Origin: Pokkaliibacter sp. MBI-7
GTDB lineage: Bacteria; Pseudomonadota; Gammaproteobacteria; Pseudomonadales; Balneatricaceae
Assembly (NCBI RefSeq): GCF_029846635.1
Contig: NZ_JARVTG010000002.1
Span: 2,087,501 to 2,151,500 of the forward strand
Direction of reading: 5' to 3'
DNA: 64,000 bases
Under the pieces are notes generated by a model. It was not told the origin of the DNA, did no database searches, and saw only the letters and a list, made by a program, of their open reading frames with translations. Below are positions 28,941-37,327 of the stretch, one piece after another; position 1 is the first letter of the stretch, and each line of letters begins with the position of its first letter. The translations under genes were made by a program, and so were the position numbers.

Positions 28941-30772
28941 GTAAAAAAGTCACCGCCGAGGCCATGCGGGCCAACCTGCTACGCCCTGTTCCTAGTGCCA
29001 GCCATTCGGGCGCTATCGCCTTTTCTGATCCCATAGCGGATACGCCCATGGTCCTGACGGTCGATCAGTTACGGCCTTTCGACAACAACCCCCGGTTGTC
29101 GCGTAATCCGCTGTATGAAGACATCAAAGCCTCGATTCTGAAGCGCGGGTTGGACAACCCGCCCCCAGTAACCCGTAGGCCCGGGGAGACCTATTACATC
29201 ATCCGTAATGGTGGCAACACGCGCCTGGCGATCCTCAATGAGTTGTGGGCAGAAACACAGGACGAGCGCTTTTTCAGGATCCCTGTGTTGTTCAAACCCT
29301 GGAAATTGCTGGATGTCGACGGTCACGAGAGCGCGACTATCGGCGAACTGGATACCTTGGTCGGCCACCTGGCCGAAAACGCCCTGCGCTCGGATCTGAC
29401 CTTTATCGAAAAAGCCCTGGGTGTTGCCCGTGCCCGAGCGCTGTACGAGCAGCAGGAAGGGGCGGCGATCTCTCAGCGGGAACTGGCCCGAAGACTAAAG
29501 GAAGACGGCTTTCCTATTGAGCAGTCGCATATATCGCGTATGGAAGCAGCGATCCGTGACCTCTACCCCTGCATCCCCAATCTGCTAACGCTGGGCATGG
29601 GCCGTCCACAGATTGAACAGCTGCTAAAAATGCGCTCTGGCGCCTGGGAATACTGGAGAACGTTTATACCCCAGCCCGAAGAGCGGGAAGGCCTGTTCCA
29701 GCTTGGCTGGAACGAGACACTGCAGCAACATGACAATGACGAGGAGGCCGCGCTGATCGCATTAGCGAACAGTACGGAGATCATACGGTTTTTCACGGAA
29801 GACCTGGCCGGCTGGCTCTCGCGAGTGACCCGCGAGCTGAACCCGGATAACCCGGAGATGCAGAAACCCGGGACGCGCCACAATAACAACGCGCTCCTGT
29901 TTCTGCAGGGCGGGACCACCAAAGAGAAGTGGCTGGAGATCGACGCCGAGCTTGCGACCGAGTCGGCGGCAGCGGCCATTCGCGACGCAGAGCGCGAAGA
30001 ACGACGGCTAAAAATGGAGGAAGGCCGGGAACGGGCCAACGAGCGCAGAGCGGCAGAAGCTGCTGCCGCCCAGGCCGGTAACAGCGTGCCGGACGACGAT
30101 CGCCTCGATGACGACTACGCGGAGGAGCAGCTGGATCTGATTGACGATCAGGCACCGCTGCCCCTGTCCAGTTCCGCCCAGACAGTGGTCCATCCTGGTG
30201 CCAGCCACACACTCACCCCGTCGGTAAATACGGTCGTGACCACCACGCCCGGGTCTCATGCAGCCCCCACTCCACTGGGTCCCACCCCCACGCCCGCCCC
30301 GGTGTTCCCGGCCAGCAGTCCAGCCCCTGCGGTCACCCCGGTGGCAGCCCCTGCTGTTGCCCCCACGCCAGTGACCCCTGCCGTCCTGCCCAGGACAACG
30401 GTGGTTGATCCTGGTCTCGGATTTGACGATCTGTGGGCCATTGACGAGGCCATCTCGACCGATGAGCTCCAGTATCAGGCGGCGGACATTGCCATGGTCA
30501 TGGCCATGATGGCCGGTGTGCCGGAGCTGGTTGATATGGATAGCGATGCTCTGATGGGCTTTGTCGTCCAGCCCGAAGCCCTGGACGACCTGGCCACCCC
30601 CGCTGCAGGGCAGCTGGCTCAGTGGCTGAGCCTGCTGACTAGCACAGATGCTGGCCATTTCGATTTTCCCGCGCATGCGCTGCTGATGGGCGACCTGCCC
30701 GATGCAGACGTGTTGCGCTTATTCCGGTTGATCCGGCTCGGGCGTGTTGTCCGCAGCCGGACTCAGCACTAA
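28937..30772 (+). CDS. parB: ParB-family protein of the PFGI-1 ICE class
   Basis: 611 residues, matching the large ParB variant seen in PFGI-1-class ICEs (TIGR03764-like). A ParB/Sulfiredoxin N-terminal domain is present (QLRPFDNNPRLSRNP, RNGGNTRLAIL), followed by a helix-turn-helix (AISQRELARRLKEDGFPIEQSHISRME). An Arg/Glu-rich coil spans about 345-375, a long Pro/Thr/Ala linker about 410-490, and a C-terminal helical domain ends the protein. AGGAG precedes the ATG. It would bind centromere-like sites and act with ParA, or serve as a regulator. Confidence 0.88.
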   Translation: MSKKVTAEAMRANLLRPVPSASHSGAIAFSDPIADTPMVLTVDQLRPFDNNPRLSRNPLYEDIKASILKRGLDNPPPVTRRPGETYYIIRNGGNTRLAILNELWAETQDERFFRIPVLFKPWKLLDVDGHESATIGELDTLVGHLAENALRSDLTFIEKALGVARARALYEQQEGAAISQRELARRLKEDGFPIEQSHISRMEAAIRDLYPCIPNLLTLGMGRPQIEQLLKMRSGAWEYWRTFIPQPEEREGLFQLGWNETLQQHDNDEEAALIALANSTEIIRFFTEDLAGWLSRVTRELNPDNPEMQKPGTRHNNNALLFLQGGTTKEKWLEIDAELATESAAAAIRDAEREERRLKMEEGRERANERRAAEAAAAQAGNSVPDDDRLDDDYAEEQLDLIDDQAPLPLSSSAQTVVHPGASHTLTPSVNTVVTTTPGSHAAPTPLGPTPTPAPVFPASSPAPAVTPVAAPAVAPTPVTPAVLPRTTVVDPGLGFDDLWAIDEAISTDELQYQAADIAMVMAMMAGVPELVDMDSDALMGFVVQPEALDDLATPAAGQLAQWLSLLTSTDAGHFDFPAHALLMGDLPDADVLRLFRLIRLGRVVRSRTQH

Positions 30773-30802
30773 CCCAACCCGTACCAAAAGGATATAAGGA
30801 AG

Positions 30803-31504
30803 ATGTCCCTTTCCCCACGCTTAGTTCATGTATTAAACCAGGCGCTCATCACCGAGATCATGAGCACCATTGAACGGGGCGATCTGGCCCGCCTGCAGGA
30901 TCTGGGCGTCGAGGCCGACGATGCCGCCATGCTGCAGTTGCTGTCCGCAACGGCGTTTGCTCGTCTGTGCAACTGCACCGTGCCTATGGCCGAAGTGTCG
31001 GTGAACCGTGCAGTGTTGAGGAACGTTGTGCGACGGTTGCTGAATGACAGCAACCGGGATGAGCGCATGGTGAGAGCGATGAACCTGGGCGCCTCCTACT
31101 CACTGCTTGAAGAGTTCTTTGGACTGAACTCCACCGAGGCGGCTTCTGTGCGCCGACTGCAGGGCATTCAGATCTCCTCAGGCCGGCAGCAAATGCCGTC
31201 AGAGGAGCAGGAAAAAGCGCTGTGGGAGCGGTGGCACGAAGTGGTGCAGCCAGAGGCTGCAGAAAGCACGGATGCCTTCCTCGAAGCCATGTGCCGACTG
31301 ACGGAAGAGGCCCGCGATGGCCTCTTTGGACCTGATCAGGCGCAGCTCTCGCTTGCCAGCTGCTGGCATCTGGTCAGTGGCTGGATCGAGGACGAGCGGT
31401 TGTTCGGCAAGGGGGTGAAGGCATTCCGTGCCCGTCATCTGCGTGAACAAAGCCATACTGACAGCATGGTACGGCACGTCAGACTGCTGAAAAAGCCTGC
31501 CTAA
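30803..31504 (+). CDS. DUF2857 family ICE protein
   Basis: 233 residues. Features of DUF2857 (STY4526-like) are an N-terminal helical half and a central helix-turn-helix-like stretch (NLGASYSLLEEFFGLNSTEAASVRR) expected to bind DNA. These proteins are conserved between parB and the STY4528-like gene in this ICE class and include regulators of transfer. AAGGA lies just before the ATG. Function in this element is inferred from position. Confidence 0.7.
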   Translation: MSLSPRLVHVLNQALITEIMSTIERGDLARLQDLGVEADDAAMLQLLSATAFARLCNCTVPMAEVSVNRAVLRNVVRRLLNDSNRDERMVRAMNLGASYSLLEEFFGLNSTEAASVRRLQGIQISSGRQQMPSEEQEKALWERWHEVVQPEAAESTDAFLEAMCRLTEEARDGLFGPDQAQLSLASCWHLVSGWIEDERLFGKGVKAFRARHLREQSHTDSMVRHVRLLKKPA

Positions 31505-31552
31505 GCGCCTGTGACGATCACCATCAAAGCGCGCCCGCATAAAAGCTGGGGG

Positions 31553-32830
31553 ATGGTCATGAGGATCAACCCAGGCTTAATGCCGCATATCGTGCAGCGC
31601 TACTGCCATGACGAGCAGGTGTTACGGCACCTGCTCGATGGCGATCTCCTTGTACGCGAGGGGGATGAGCCCTATCGTCACCCCCTGCGTCTGGCCATCC
31701 AGACCGCCCTGGATGAACGCGAGCAGAAGCAAGAACAGAAGAAGGCGATCCTGCCCGGCAAAGTCCTGCATGGCCGTCAGCCCTACATGTACCCCGGCCT
31801 GTATATCGGTACAGGCAACCGCTGTGGCCATCGTCCCCAGCGTCCTGTTAATGAGCGGATCGCTAACCCCCTGGTGGATTTTGACGATCTGCCCCAGGCC
31901 ATTCAGCGCATCCGCAACGTCTTTCTGAGCAGCGGCACCCATGGCCACGAATACCAGGGTGCTGTGTCGCCGGTCTACGATAGCCCGCGTCTCTACCCAC
32001 TGTTCACCAACTCCGGCAAGGCCAACCTGGACGGAACGCCCCGCTGCGATCGCTCAGAGTTACGCCTCATTGAGGTGCGGGTACTGGCCACCATGGTAGA
32101 AATGGCCAATTTTGCCAGTACCGGCGATGACATCCACATTGGCACCCCGCGCGATGACGGATCATTCAGCCATCGATCCATGCTGGAGATTGCCCTGTCA
32201 GCCAGTACACCGGATGGTGACTGCCTTGTTGAACCGGAAAACCCCCACCTTCCCCTCGGTCTTTGGACGTTCCGCCCTACGCAGCGCTATCGCCGTGCCA
32301 CCAAAGCCCTGAAGAACAAAGGCCACCTGACGGTCGTACAGCGCTATGAAGAACGCGATGGCCACAAGTACGCCCTCACGGCAGTGAAATCGATCAGCGC
32401 CGCTTCCCTGATTTCGCTGGGTGTTGTCAGCGAACGGCAGTTACGCGAGTTCCGTGACAACCGCCGGCGTGAGCTGGCCAAACGGCGTAATATCTGGCGC
32501 GCCACGCGCCCAGACTTTGTGGCAAAACGGCAAGCCGAGCGCGAAGCCCGCGCCAAAGTGCGGGGCCAGTTGCGCCCCAGTAATTTGGCGGGTCGCTGCC
32601 GCCCTGGGTATACCCCGCTCGAAAAAACACCGGAGCAACAGCTGGCAGCCAGCCTCTGGCAGCGTTACCGGGGCTACCAGCACCTGCTGATGTCCAGTCT
32701 CTGCCGCGAGCAGGAGCAACATGGCCATCCCCCCTACTGGGTGAGAGAGCGGGTCAGGCAGCAGCTGCAGCCGTTTGAAACATGGAAAGAGCAGCAACCT
32801 GAACACGAACACGCCGAGGCCGCCCACTGA
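31553..32830 (+). CDS. STY4528-like pathogenicity-island replication protein
   Basis: 425 residues from the ATG at 31553. A GTG at 31511 and an ATG at 31559 are alternatives; GGGGGAT lies just ahead of 31559. The order parB, DUF2857, this gene fits the SPI-7/PFGI-1 core, where the STY4528 family is described as an island replication protein. A winged-helix-like centre (RSELRLIEVRVLATMVEMA to RYRRATKALKNKGHLTVVQ) and a very basic helical region (residues about 295-345) suit DNA binding. An iteron-like repeat cluster follows 170 bases downstream. Confidence 0.6.
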   Translation: MVMRINPGLMPHIVQRYCHDEQVLRHLLDGDLLVREGDEPYRHPLRLAIQTALDEREQKQEQKKAILPGKVLHGRQPYMYPGLYIGTGNRCGHRPQRPVNERIANPLVDFDDLPQAIQRIRNVFLSSGTHGHEYQGAVSPVYDSPRLYPLFTNSGKANLDGTPRCDRSELRLIEVRVLATMVEMANFASTGDDIHIGTPRDDGSFSHRSMLEIALSASTPDGDCLVEPENPHLPLGLWTFRPTQRYRRATKALKNKGHLTVVQRYEERDGHKYALTAVKSISAASLISLGVVSERQLREFRDNRRRELAKRRNIWRATRPDFVAKRQAEREARAKVRGQLRPSNLAGRCRPGYTPLEKTPEQQLAASLWQRYRGYQHLLMSSLCREQEQHGHPPYWVRERVRQQLQPFETWKEQQPEHEHAEAAH

Positions 32831-33000
32831 AGGCGCCACGGCCTCCCCTTGCCTGAATTTCTCCCCTCATCGCACTACCGGCCTTTGCCACCTCCAGATT
32901 GATCGTTATTTAACCTAAAACACCGATCCCACCCACGTCGACCACCCCGGCGCGTCCTGAACGACCGCGATCACGGCGTTATTAACCAGATAGTTAAAAA

Positions 33001-33051
33001 TTAAGTGTCAGTAGTTTTGATTTAACTGTCAGCACTATTCTTTTAAGTGTC
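33001..33051. repeat. Three iteron-like repeats with exact 21-bp period
   Basis: TTAAGTGTCAG at 33001, TTAACTGTCAG at 33022 and TTAAGTGTC at 33043 start exactly 21 bases apart, two turns of the helix. The cluster is flanked upstream by AT-rich DNA. Confidence 0.6.
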
Positions 33052-33126
33052 CTCTGCCTCTTTATCTGCTTGGAAATCTGCTTAATCTTCTGGCAGCTGC
33101 GCTGCTGAAAATGAAGCGGCCTCTCG

Positions 33127-33186
33127 ATGCCCTTCGGGCATGCGGCCTTACGCGGGCCAGCCCGCACCCGGACGGGGCTGCGCCCC
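33127..33186. repeat. Cluster of three GC-rich hairpins
   Basis: ATGCCC-TTC-GGGCAT (33127-33141), GCGGGC-CA-GCCCGC (33152-33165) and GGGGC-TGC-GCCCC (33174-33186) follow one another. A similar array lies at 47125-47236. Confidence 0.6.
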
Positions 33187-33467
33187 ATCTCCCGCACTGC
33201 AGGTGTACTACTGAATGCACCGTACTATGCGCACATCATCGGTTACTCAGGGCGCGGGAGGGCGCAGAATCGGCCTATTGTTCCGTGCCCGCGACAATGG
33301 CCACGGGGCGCTCAGAGGGGCAAACCGCCGTGGTGACGGGACAGATGGGCGGGTACCGGCGCGGGCAGACATGGCATCCCTCTGCCTGGCCGTGCAGCGC
33401 CTATTCTGGGGCTGCGCCCCAGCCCCCCGGTGTCCAGAAAACACGGCAGTGGGTTTTGATGGACTAT

Positions 33468-33486
33468 TGGGCTACAATGTGGCCCA
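33468..33486 (+). promoter_or_regulatory. Candidate dinJ promoter -10 box inside an inverted repeat
   Basis: TGGGC (33468-33472) and GCCCA (33482-33486) enclose TACAAT (33473-33478), a good -10 box 29 bases before the dinJ start. An autoregulatory DinJ-YafQ complex could bind here. No convincing -35 box is seen. Confidence 0.35.
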
Positions 33487-33506
33487 TAAAACTGGAGGAA
33501 CGTATC

Positions 33507-33770
33507 ATGTCCGCAAACGCTGTTGTCCGTGCCCGTATCGACGCACACATTAAAGAAGAAGCATCGACTGTACTGGCGACGATGGGCCTCACTGTGTCCG
33601 ATGCTTTCCGCATCCTGCTGACACGTGTGGCCCACGATAAGGCGTTGCCGTTCGAGCCGCTGGTACCGAACGAAACCACCATTGCGGCCATGCGTGAGGC
33701 CCGTGCCGGTAACCTCAAGGGCTTCGACAGTGTTGAGGCGCTGATGGCAGGCCTTCATGCGGAGGATTGA
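33507..33770 (+). CDS. dinJ: Antitoxin DinJ (RelB/DinJ family)
   Basis: 87 residues from the ATG at 33507, preceded by GGAGGA. The N-terminal ribbon-helix-helix is typical (AVVRARIDAHIKEEASTVLATMGL then TVSDAFRILLTRVAHDKALPF). The C-terminal half would wrap the toxin. Its stop overlaps the toxin start by 14 bases, the usual coupling. It neutralises YafQ and represses the operon. Confidence 0.9.
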   Translation: MSANAVVRARIDAHIKEEASTVLATMGLTVSDAFRILLTRVAHDKALPFEPLVPNETTIAAMREARAGNLKGFDSVEALMAGLHAED

Positions 33771-34038
33771 GCACACCGGGCAGTTCAAACGCGACTATAA
33801 GCGAGAAGCGAAGGGGTCACATCGTGCCACGCTCGATACAGAACTCATGCCCATCGTACAAATTCTCGCCTGTGATCAAGCGCTGGAGCCGCGTCACCGT
33901 GATCACGCACTGACGGGGAACTGGAATGACCACCGGGACTGTCACATCAAGCCTGACCTGGTGTTGATCTACCGGAAGCTAAATAACGAGGTGTTACAGC
34001 TCGTCCGCCTCGGTTCGCACAGTGAGCTTGGGCTATGA
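33757..34038 (+). CDS. yafQ: mRNA-interferase toxin YafQ
   Basis: 93 residues, the RelE/YafQ fold. Catalytic positions of E. coli YafQ are kept: His50 (RDHAL), His63 and Asp67 (CHIKPDL) and His88 (GSHSE). Trp68 and the last Phe are replaced by Leu. YafQ cuts mRNA on the ribosome. In a mobile element the pair probably serves addiction after excision. Confidence 0.9.
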   Translation: MRRIEHTGQFKRDYKREAKGSHRATLDTELMPIVQILACDQALEPRHRDHALTGNWNDHRDCHIKPDLVLIYRKLNNEVLQLVRLGSHSELGL

Positions 34039-34073
34039 TCTAAAGCCATTTCCCGCCACAGAAGGACATACCG

Positions 34074-34454
34074 ATGGCCAGCCCCGAAAAGCGACGTCAT
34101 CGCGCCAAGCAAAAAGCAAAAGAAGGCCGCATCATCAGGCAGTTTGACAAACGTCTTGCCGCCCTTGATCGGGAAATTGCAGCGCTCGATGCCCGTGACG
34201 CTCAGATCAAAAACGAGATCTCGTCCGCCATGATGGCGCAGCTGGTGAATGCGCCTTACACCTATGACGACTGGGCGGAGGATTACCTGGCCGGCATTGA
34301 TGAGTCGCATCCGTTGTACGACCATCTCAATTGGGGGGATGAGATGCCGGATCCGGCAGACATCATTGCCCTGGCCAGGCAGCTGAATCTGCCCGACTTT
34401 TACGAGCAGGCCGAACTGCTGTACCAGCAGGACCAGGCACGCCGACAACCATAA
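34074..34454 (+). CDS. Hypothetical protein with basic coiled-coil N-terminus
   Basis: 126 residues. The first 20 residues are strongly basic (EKRRHRAKQKAKEG), a short coil follows (residues 25-55) and the rest is acidic. AGAAGGA stands before the ATG. Family not recognised; same direction as the toxin gene, 35 bases downstream. Confidence 0.55.
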   Translation: MASPEKRRHRAKQKAKEGRIIRQFDKRLAALDREIAALDARDAQIKNEISSAMMAQLVNAPYTYDDWAEDYLAGIDESHPLYDHLNWGDEMPDPADIIALARQLNLPDFYEQAELLYQQDQARRQP

Positions 34455-34502
34455 GAAAAACCACTTTTACAGCATCAGACGCATCAGTAAGGACAGTTAT
34501 TC

Positions 34503-35189
34503 ATGAGTTTACTCGTTCTGCCGACAGGGATGTCGGTTCGCCCTGCAGAGCCTACACTGGATCGTGAAGGGCAGTCCCACGGATATATTTTTCGGGATAC
34601 CGTGCTCGGTGATGTGGGTATGTTGCTGGTCCGTATCTGGATGGATGTCAAAAATCCGGCGGCCACTACCGGCTTTTTTCATGTCGAAGCCATGGGCGAG
34701 CCGGACGATCCCATGACGGCCAGGCGAAAAGCCTGCTTTGACAGCGTGGCGGATGAGATAACCACCGTGCTGAATGCCCTGCCCGCCTTCAACACCATTG
34801 AGGATGTCACCGCAATCCTTCCCGACACCAGCACCACGGTCCGCCCCCTGCACTATCGTCGGCAGCAGAGCAAGGCCCTACTGTGTGCGAAATGCCACCA
34901 GGATGCAGTCATGCTCTATTACTCCGACGCCCGGAGCCCGGCTGAATTTTACGATGTGGCACGCCATAGCTACGCCGCTGTGGCCCTAGCCAGCGAGATG
35001 GGAGCAGGCCTGGTCGCCTGGGTGGTAGGAGAGGAAACCACGTCACTCAGTGATGACGAGCGGTACTTCCCAGTGATGCAGTTCTACCCCGAATACGCGC
35101 CGGTACGCATGTACTCAAAACAGGAAATCGCTCAGCTGACCAGCGCTGCTGTGCGCAGGCACTGTCCGCCGACCATCGTGTCTCATTAA
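34503..35189 (+). CDS. Hypothetical protein with a CxxCH motif
   Basis: 228 residues, soluble, no recognised domain. A CAKCHQDAV motif at about residue 128 could bind zinc; with no signal peptide, haem attachment is unlikely. AAGGA lies 10 bases ahead of the ATG. Confidence 0.55.
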   Translation: MSLLVLPTGMSVRPAEPTLDREGQSHGYIFRDTVLGDVGMLLVRIWMDVKNPAATTGFFHVEAMGEPDDPMTARRKACFDSVADEITTVLNALPAFNTIEDVTAILPDTSTTVRPLHYRRQQSKALLCAKCHQDAVMLYYSDARSPAEFYDVARHSYAAVALASEMGAGLVAWVVGEETTSLSDDERYFPVMQFYPEYAPVRMYSKQEIAQLTSAAVRRHCPPTIVSH

Positions 35190-35193
35190 GCCG

Positions 35194-35256
35194 CCCCAAC
35201 CCTCTGTCCCGCCGTCAGGCTTGATGCAGGACGGCACTACTGCTTTGTTCCGATAC
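35194..35256. repeat. Cargo-boundary direct repeat, copy A
   Basis: About 60 bases nearly identical to copy B (from 36341) and copy C (from 38752), the leader of the ATPase-protease gene. It includes the small hairpin GCCGTC/GACGGC. Copy A ends after CCGATAC, where it stops matching copy C. Between it and kfrA (35257-35586) I see no gene. Confidence 0.75.
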
Positions 35257-35586
35257 AGGGCTGTCTCCCCAACTTCCGCCCCACAATCCAGATCCAATCC
35301 TATCAGGAGCAGTCGGCATAGCCTGAATGCATTGGGAGCCCACCCGCGCGCCTCAAGCTGATCCTCCTGACCTTCCCGATACGCCGGAAAACCAGAAATT
35401 TCCGCCACGCCCCTGACGACTAAAGCAGTCTTGTCACCCGTCACGATCTGGCCATTCAGTCGCCATGTAGCGCGTCGATCAGTGGGCACGGCAAGCGTTC
35501 CCGCCCCATGTCAACAGCTTAACGTCCCAATCCGCCCGTTTCGTGAGCAGGCCCCAGGTACAACACCTGGGAGAATAGGGTATTTA

Positions 35587-35610
35587 TTTGTTTGTTTGTT
35601 TGTTTGTTTG
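35587..35610. repeat. Tetranucleotide tract (TTTG)6 in the kfrA promoter
   Basis: Six perfect TTTG units end seven bases before the TATAAT box of kfrA. TTGTTT hexamers in the tract lie 15 and 19 bases from the -10 box, either side of the usual 17. Slippage in this tract could alter promoter geometry. Confidence 0.9.
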
Positions 35611-35616
35611 TTTTGA

Positions 35617-35638
35617 TATAATGAGATTATCACGTGAT
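35617..35638 (+). promoter_or_regulatory. kfrA -10 box and adjacent palindromic operator
   Basis: A consensus TATAAT (35617-35622) is followed by the perfect 10-bp palindrome ATCACGTGAT (35629-35638), then GGAGG and the kfrA ATG. KfrA proteins repress their own promoters by binding inverted repeats, so the palindrome is a good operator candidate. Confidence 0.55.
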
Positions 35639-35650
35639 GGAGGATCGGTT

Positions 35651-36301
35651 ATGCGCCCTGCTGAGTTTTCCCCGGAAGAGATCATCGCTGCTGGCGAAGC
35701 CCTGGTGGCCGCTGGTCGCAATGTGACCGGCTTCGCCCTACGGCAGAAGGTCGGTGGCGGCAACCCCAATCGGCTCAAACAAGTGTGGGATGAGTCGCAG
35801 GCGGAAGTTGAGTTGCTGGAAAGGCAGCTCAGTGAAGCGCGAACTCATGGACAGGCACAGGCTGTCGAGTTGGCTCAGCTACGTGAGCGTTTGGCAGCGT
35901 CTGAACAAGCGGTAAAGGTTGCGGCGGAAACTCATGCTCAAGAGCTGGAGCAGGCACACTCTGACATGAAGGCGGTGCGGGCCGAGCTAGATACAGCTCG
36001 TCGAGAAGCAGCCGAAAAGATCGAAACGCTGCGGGGTGAGTTGGCCGAGCACAAGGCCAGGGCGGCGGCAGATGCTAAGGTGCACGCCGATTACCGGGCG
36101 AGGGTGGAGCAGGATACCGCACGAATGACCGAGATGCTGAATCAGACTAAAGAGGCGCTGGAAGCGGCGCGGCATGATGCGGCAGCCGCCCGTGAATCTA
36201 CTGCAAAGCTCTCAGGTCAGTGGGAGGTGATGCAGGCTCAGAATGCCACTCTACTGGCTGCTGTCCAGCTGCGGTCTGATCAGGGTGCGGGTGGAAAATA
36301 A
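35651..36301 (+). CDS. kfrA: KfrA-family DNA-binding coiled-coil protein
   Basis: 216 residues from the ATG at 35651 (GGAGGATC upstream). Residues 1-60 are the KfrA_N DNA-binding domain (EFSPEEIIAAGEALVAAGRN, GFALRQKVGGGNPNRLKQVW). Residues 60-200 are one long alpha-helical coiled coil. KfrA proteins of plasmids bind DNA, autoregulate and help segregation by forming multimers. A TTTG tract lies in its promoter. Confidence 0.85.
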   Translation: MRPAEFSPEEIIAAGEALVAAGRNVTGFALRQKVGGGNPNRLKQVWDESQAEVELLERQLSEARTHGQAQAVELAQLRERLAASEQAVKVAAETHAQELEQAHSDMKAVRAELDTARREAAEKIETLRGELAEHKARAAADAKVHADYRARVEQDTARMTEMLNQTKEALEAARHDAAAARESTAKLSGQWEVMQAQNATLLAAVQLRSDQGAGGK

Positions 36302-36340
36302 CTCCATTGCCTGATGCCTCCACTGCCATCACACCACAAT

Positions 36341-36579
36341 CCAATCCTCTGTCCCGCCGTCAGGCTTGATGCAGGACGGCACCACTGCTTTGTTCCGAGA
36401 TATGTATTTCAGGCACGGGAGTGTCATGCATTTGCCCTTTGAGCTCAATCCGCAAATCATCTACAGTCAGGCTGGCTCCATCGGTAAGGCCATCACTGAG
36501 TTGTTGATGAACTCAGTGGATGCCCAGGCCACCACGGTCACGCTGACACTCGACAAGACCGGCTTCCGCTGCAGGGATG
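36341..36579. repeat. Cargo-boundary direct repeat, copy B (leader plus 5' end of the ATPase gene)
   Basis: Matches copy C over the leader and about the first 150 bases of the ATPase-protease gene, with scattered differences. It lacks the 11 bases that form the left arm of the hairpin in copy C. Similarity ends abruptly near 36579. Confidence 0.8.
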
Positions 36580-36596
36580 CATGCCGGTCGAGGTAG
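36426..36596 (+). pseudogene. Truncated 5' copy of the GHKL ATPase-protease gene
   Basis: Starts MHLPFELNPQIIYSQAGSIG and follows the intact gene at 38849 to TGFRCRD, missing three residues (HHI). It then runs into unrelated DNA and stops at 36596. It keeps the GHKL N-box (ELLMNSVDA) but loses the DDGAGF motif and everything after, so it cannot be a working ATPase. The divergence from the intact gene is more than a recent duplication would show. Confidence 0.8.
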
Positions 36597-36607
36597 AAAG
36601 TCGAGAT

Positions 36608-36790
36608 ATGAAAATCGCGATCGTCAAAGCCTATAACTATGGGATCGATTCCCTGAATGAATCGGGGGACCCGAGCAAGCGCTACAAGCACAAGCTGGAA
36701 CGGCTAGCTGCCTTAGATGTGCGGAGCCACCTAAGCCGATTGAGGGGATACACACGGCACCGGGACAACGAACTCCTCATCCTGCTGTAG
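36608..36790 (+). CDS. Short open frame, doubtful
   Basis: 60 codons from the ATG at 36608 (MKIAIVKAYNYGIDS). There is no clear ribosome-binding site and no recognised similarity. It may be the remnant of a gene cut by the same rearrangement that ended copy B. Confidence 0.2.
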   Translation: MKIAIVKAYNYGIDSLNESGDPSKRYKHKLERLAALDVRSHLSRLRGYTRHRDNELLILL

Positions 36791-36864
36791 AAAAGGCAGG
36801 GTGGCTCAACGTGGACTCCTATAGAGTGTGAGCTTCCTCCGGTTGGTACTATGGGAACACAAGA

Positions 36865-37059
36865 TTGAATAGCTGGGAACGGCGCGGGATTAGCGGTGAC
36901 TACCTCACAGGGAAAGACCCGCAAGCTCTGAAATCCTGGCTGGATGCCGAACAGTTAACTCATTGGCAGCGGATCTACCCACCGGATGCGGTTATGCAGA
37001 AGCTACGCGAACGACTTGAGAAGGAGAGCCTAGATGGCAACGGCGACACCACCGACTGA
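36865..37059 (+). CDS. Short open frame upstream of the zinc-finger gene, doubtful
   Basis: 64 codons from a TTG at 36865 (TTGAATAGCTGG). The frame is rich in Trp, Leu and Lys and overlaps the next gene by 26 bases. It has no clear start signal and may be a remnant. Confidence 0.25.
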   Translation: MNSWERRGISGDYLTGKDPQALKSWLDAEQLTHWQRIYPPDAVMQKLRERLEKESLDGNGDTTD

Positions 37060-37228
37060 GACCACGTCTGACAAAAACGAAATGGGCTCAAGAATCGAGT
37101 GCGATCACTGCTACGACTATTTCTCTCCAGAGTTCATGGTGTATATGGATGGCATCGCAGACGGTCAGACCTGGTGCAAGAACTGCCATGAGGAGTTTGG
37201 TGTATTCTGCGGGCGGCTGGATCGTTAA
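37034..37228 (+). CDS. Small zinc-ribbon protein
   Basis: 64 residues from the ATG at 37034, preceded by AAGGAGAG. Two CxxC knuckles (CDHC near residue 24, CKNC near 48) and a further Cys in VFCGRL suggest a treble-clef or rubredoxin-like zinc site. Role unknown. It converges on the WYL regulator gene. Confidence 0.55.
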   Translation: MATATPPTETTSDKNEMGSRIECDHCYDYFSPEFMVYMDGIADGQTWCKNCHEEFGVFCGRLDR

Positions 37229-37327
37229 ATAGGCCCGTGTGGATATTGGAGCGCTTCGTGCTGAAGTGGATTGATTGATTAATCAAAGCACGCCGCGTAA
37301 AACTTGCTCTACATTAATTCAAGCAGG

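Larger units (their letters stand above)
32831..33506. other. Non-coding region with iterons and hairpins, candidate replication origin
   Basis: 676 bases between the STY4528-like gene and the toxin-antitoxin pair. It holds an AT-rich section (32,900-33,080) with three phased repeats, a group of GC-rich hairpins (33,127-33,186) and then the dinJ promoter. Reading frames that cross it have no coding character. Position next to a replication protein suggests an origin, but this is inference. Confidence 0.4.

Noticed and set aside
33111..33506. N-terminal extension of dinJ by 132 codons
   Set aside because: The frame happens to be open, but family length and the GGAGGA before 33507 fix the start; the upstream DNA holds hairpins and a promoter.
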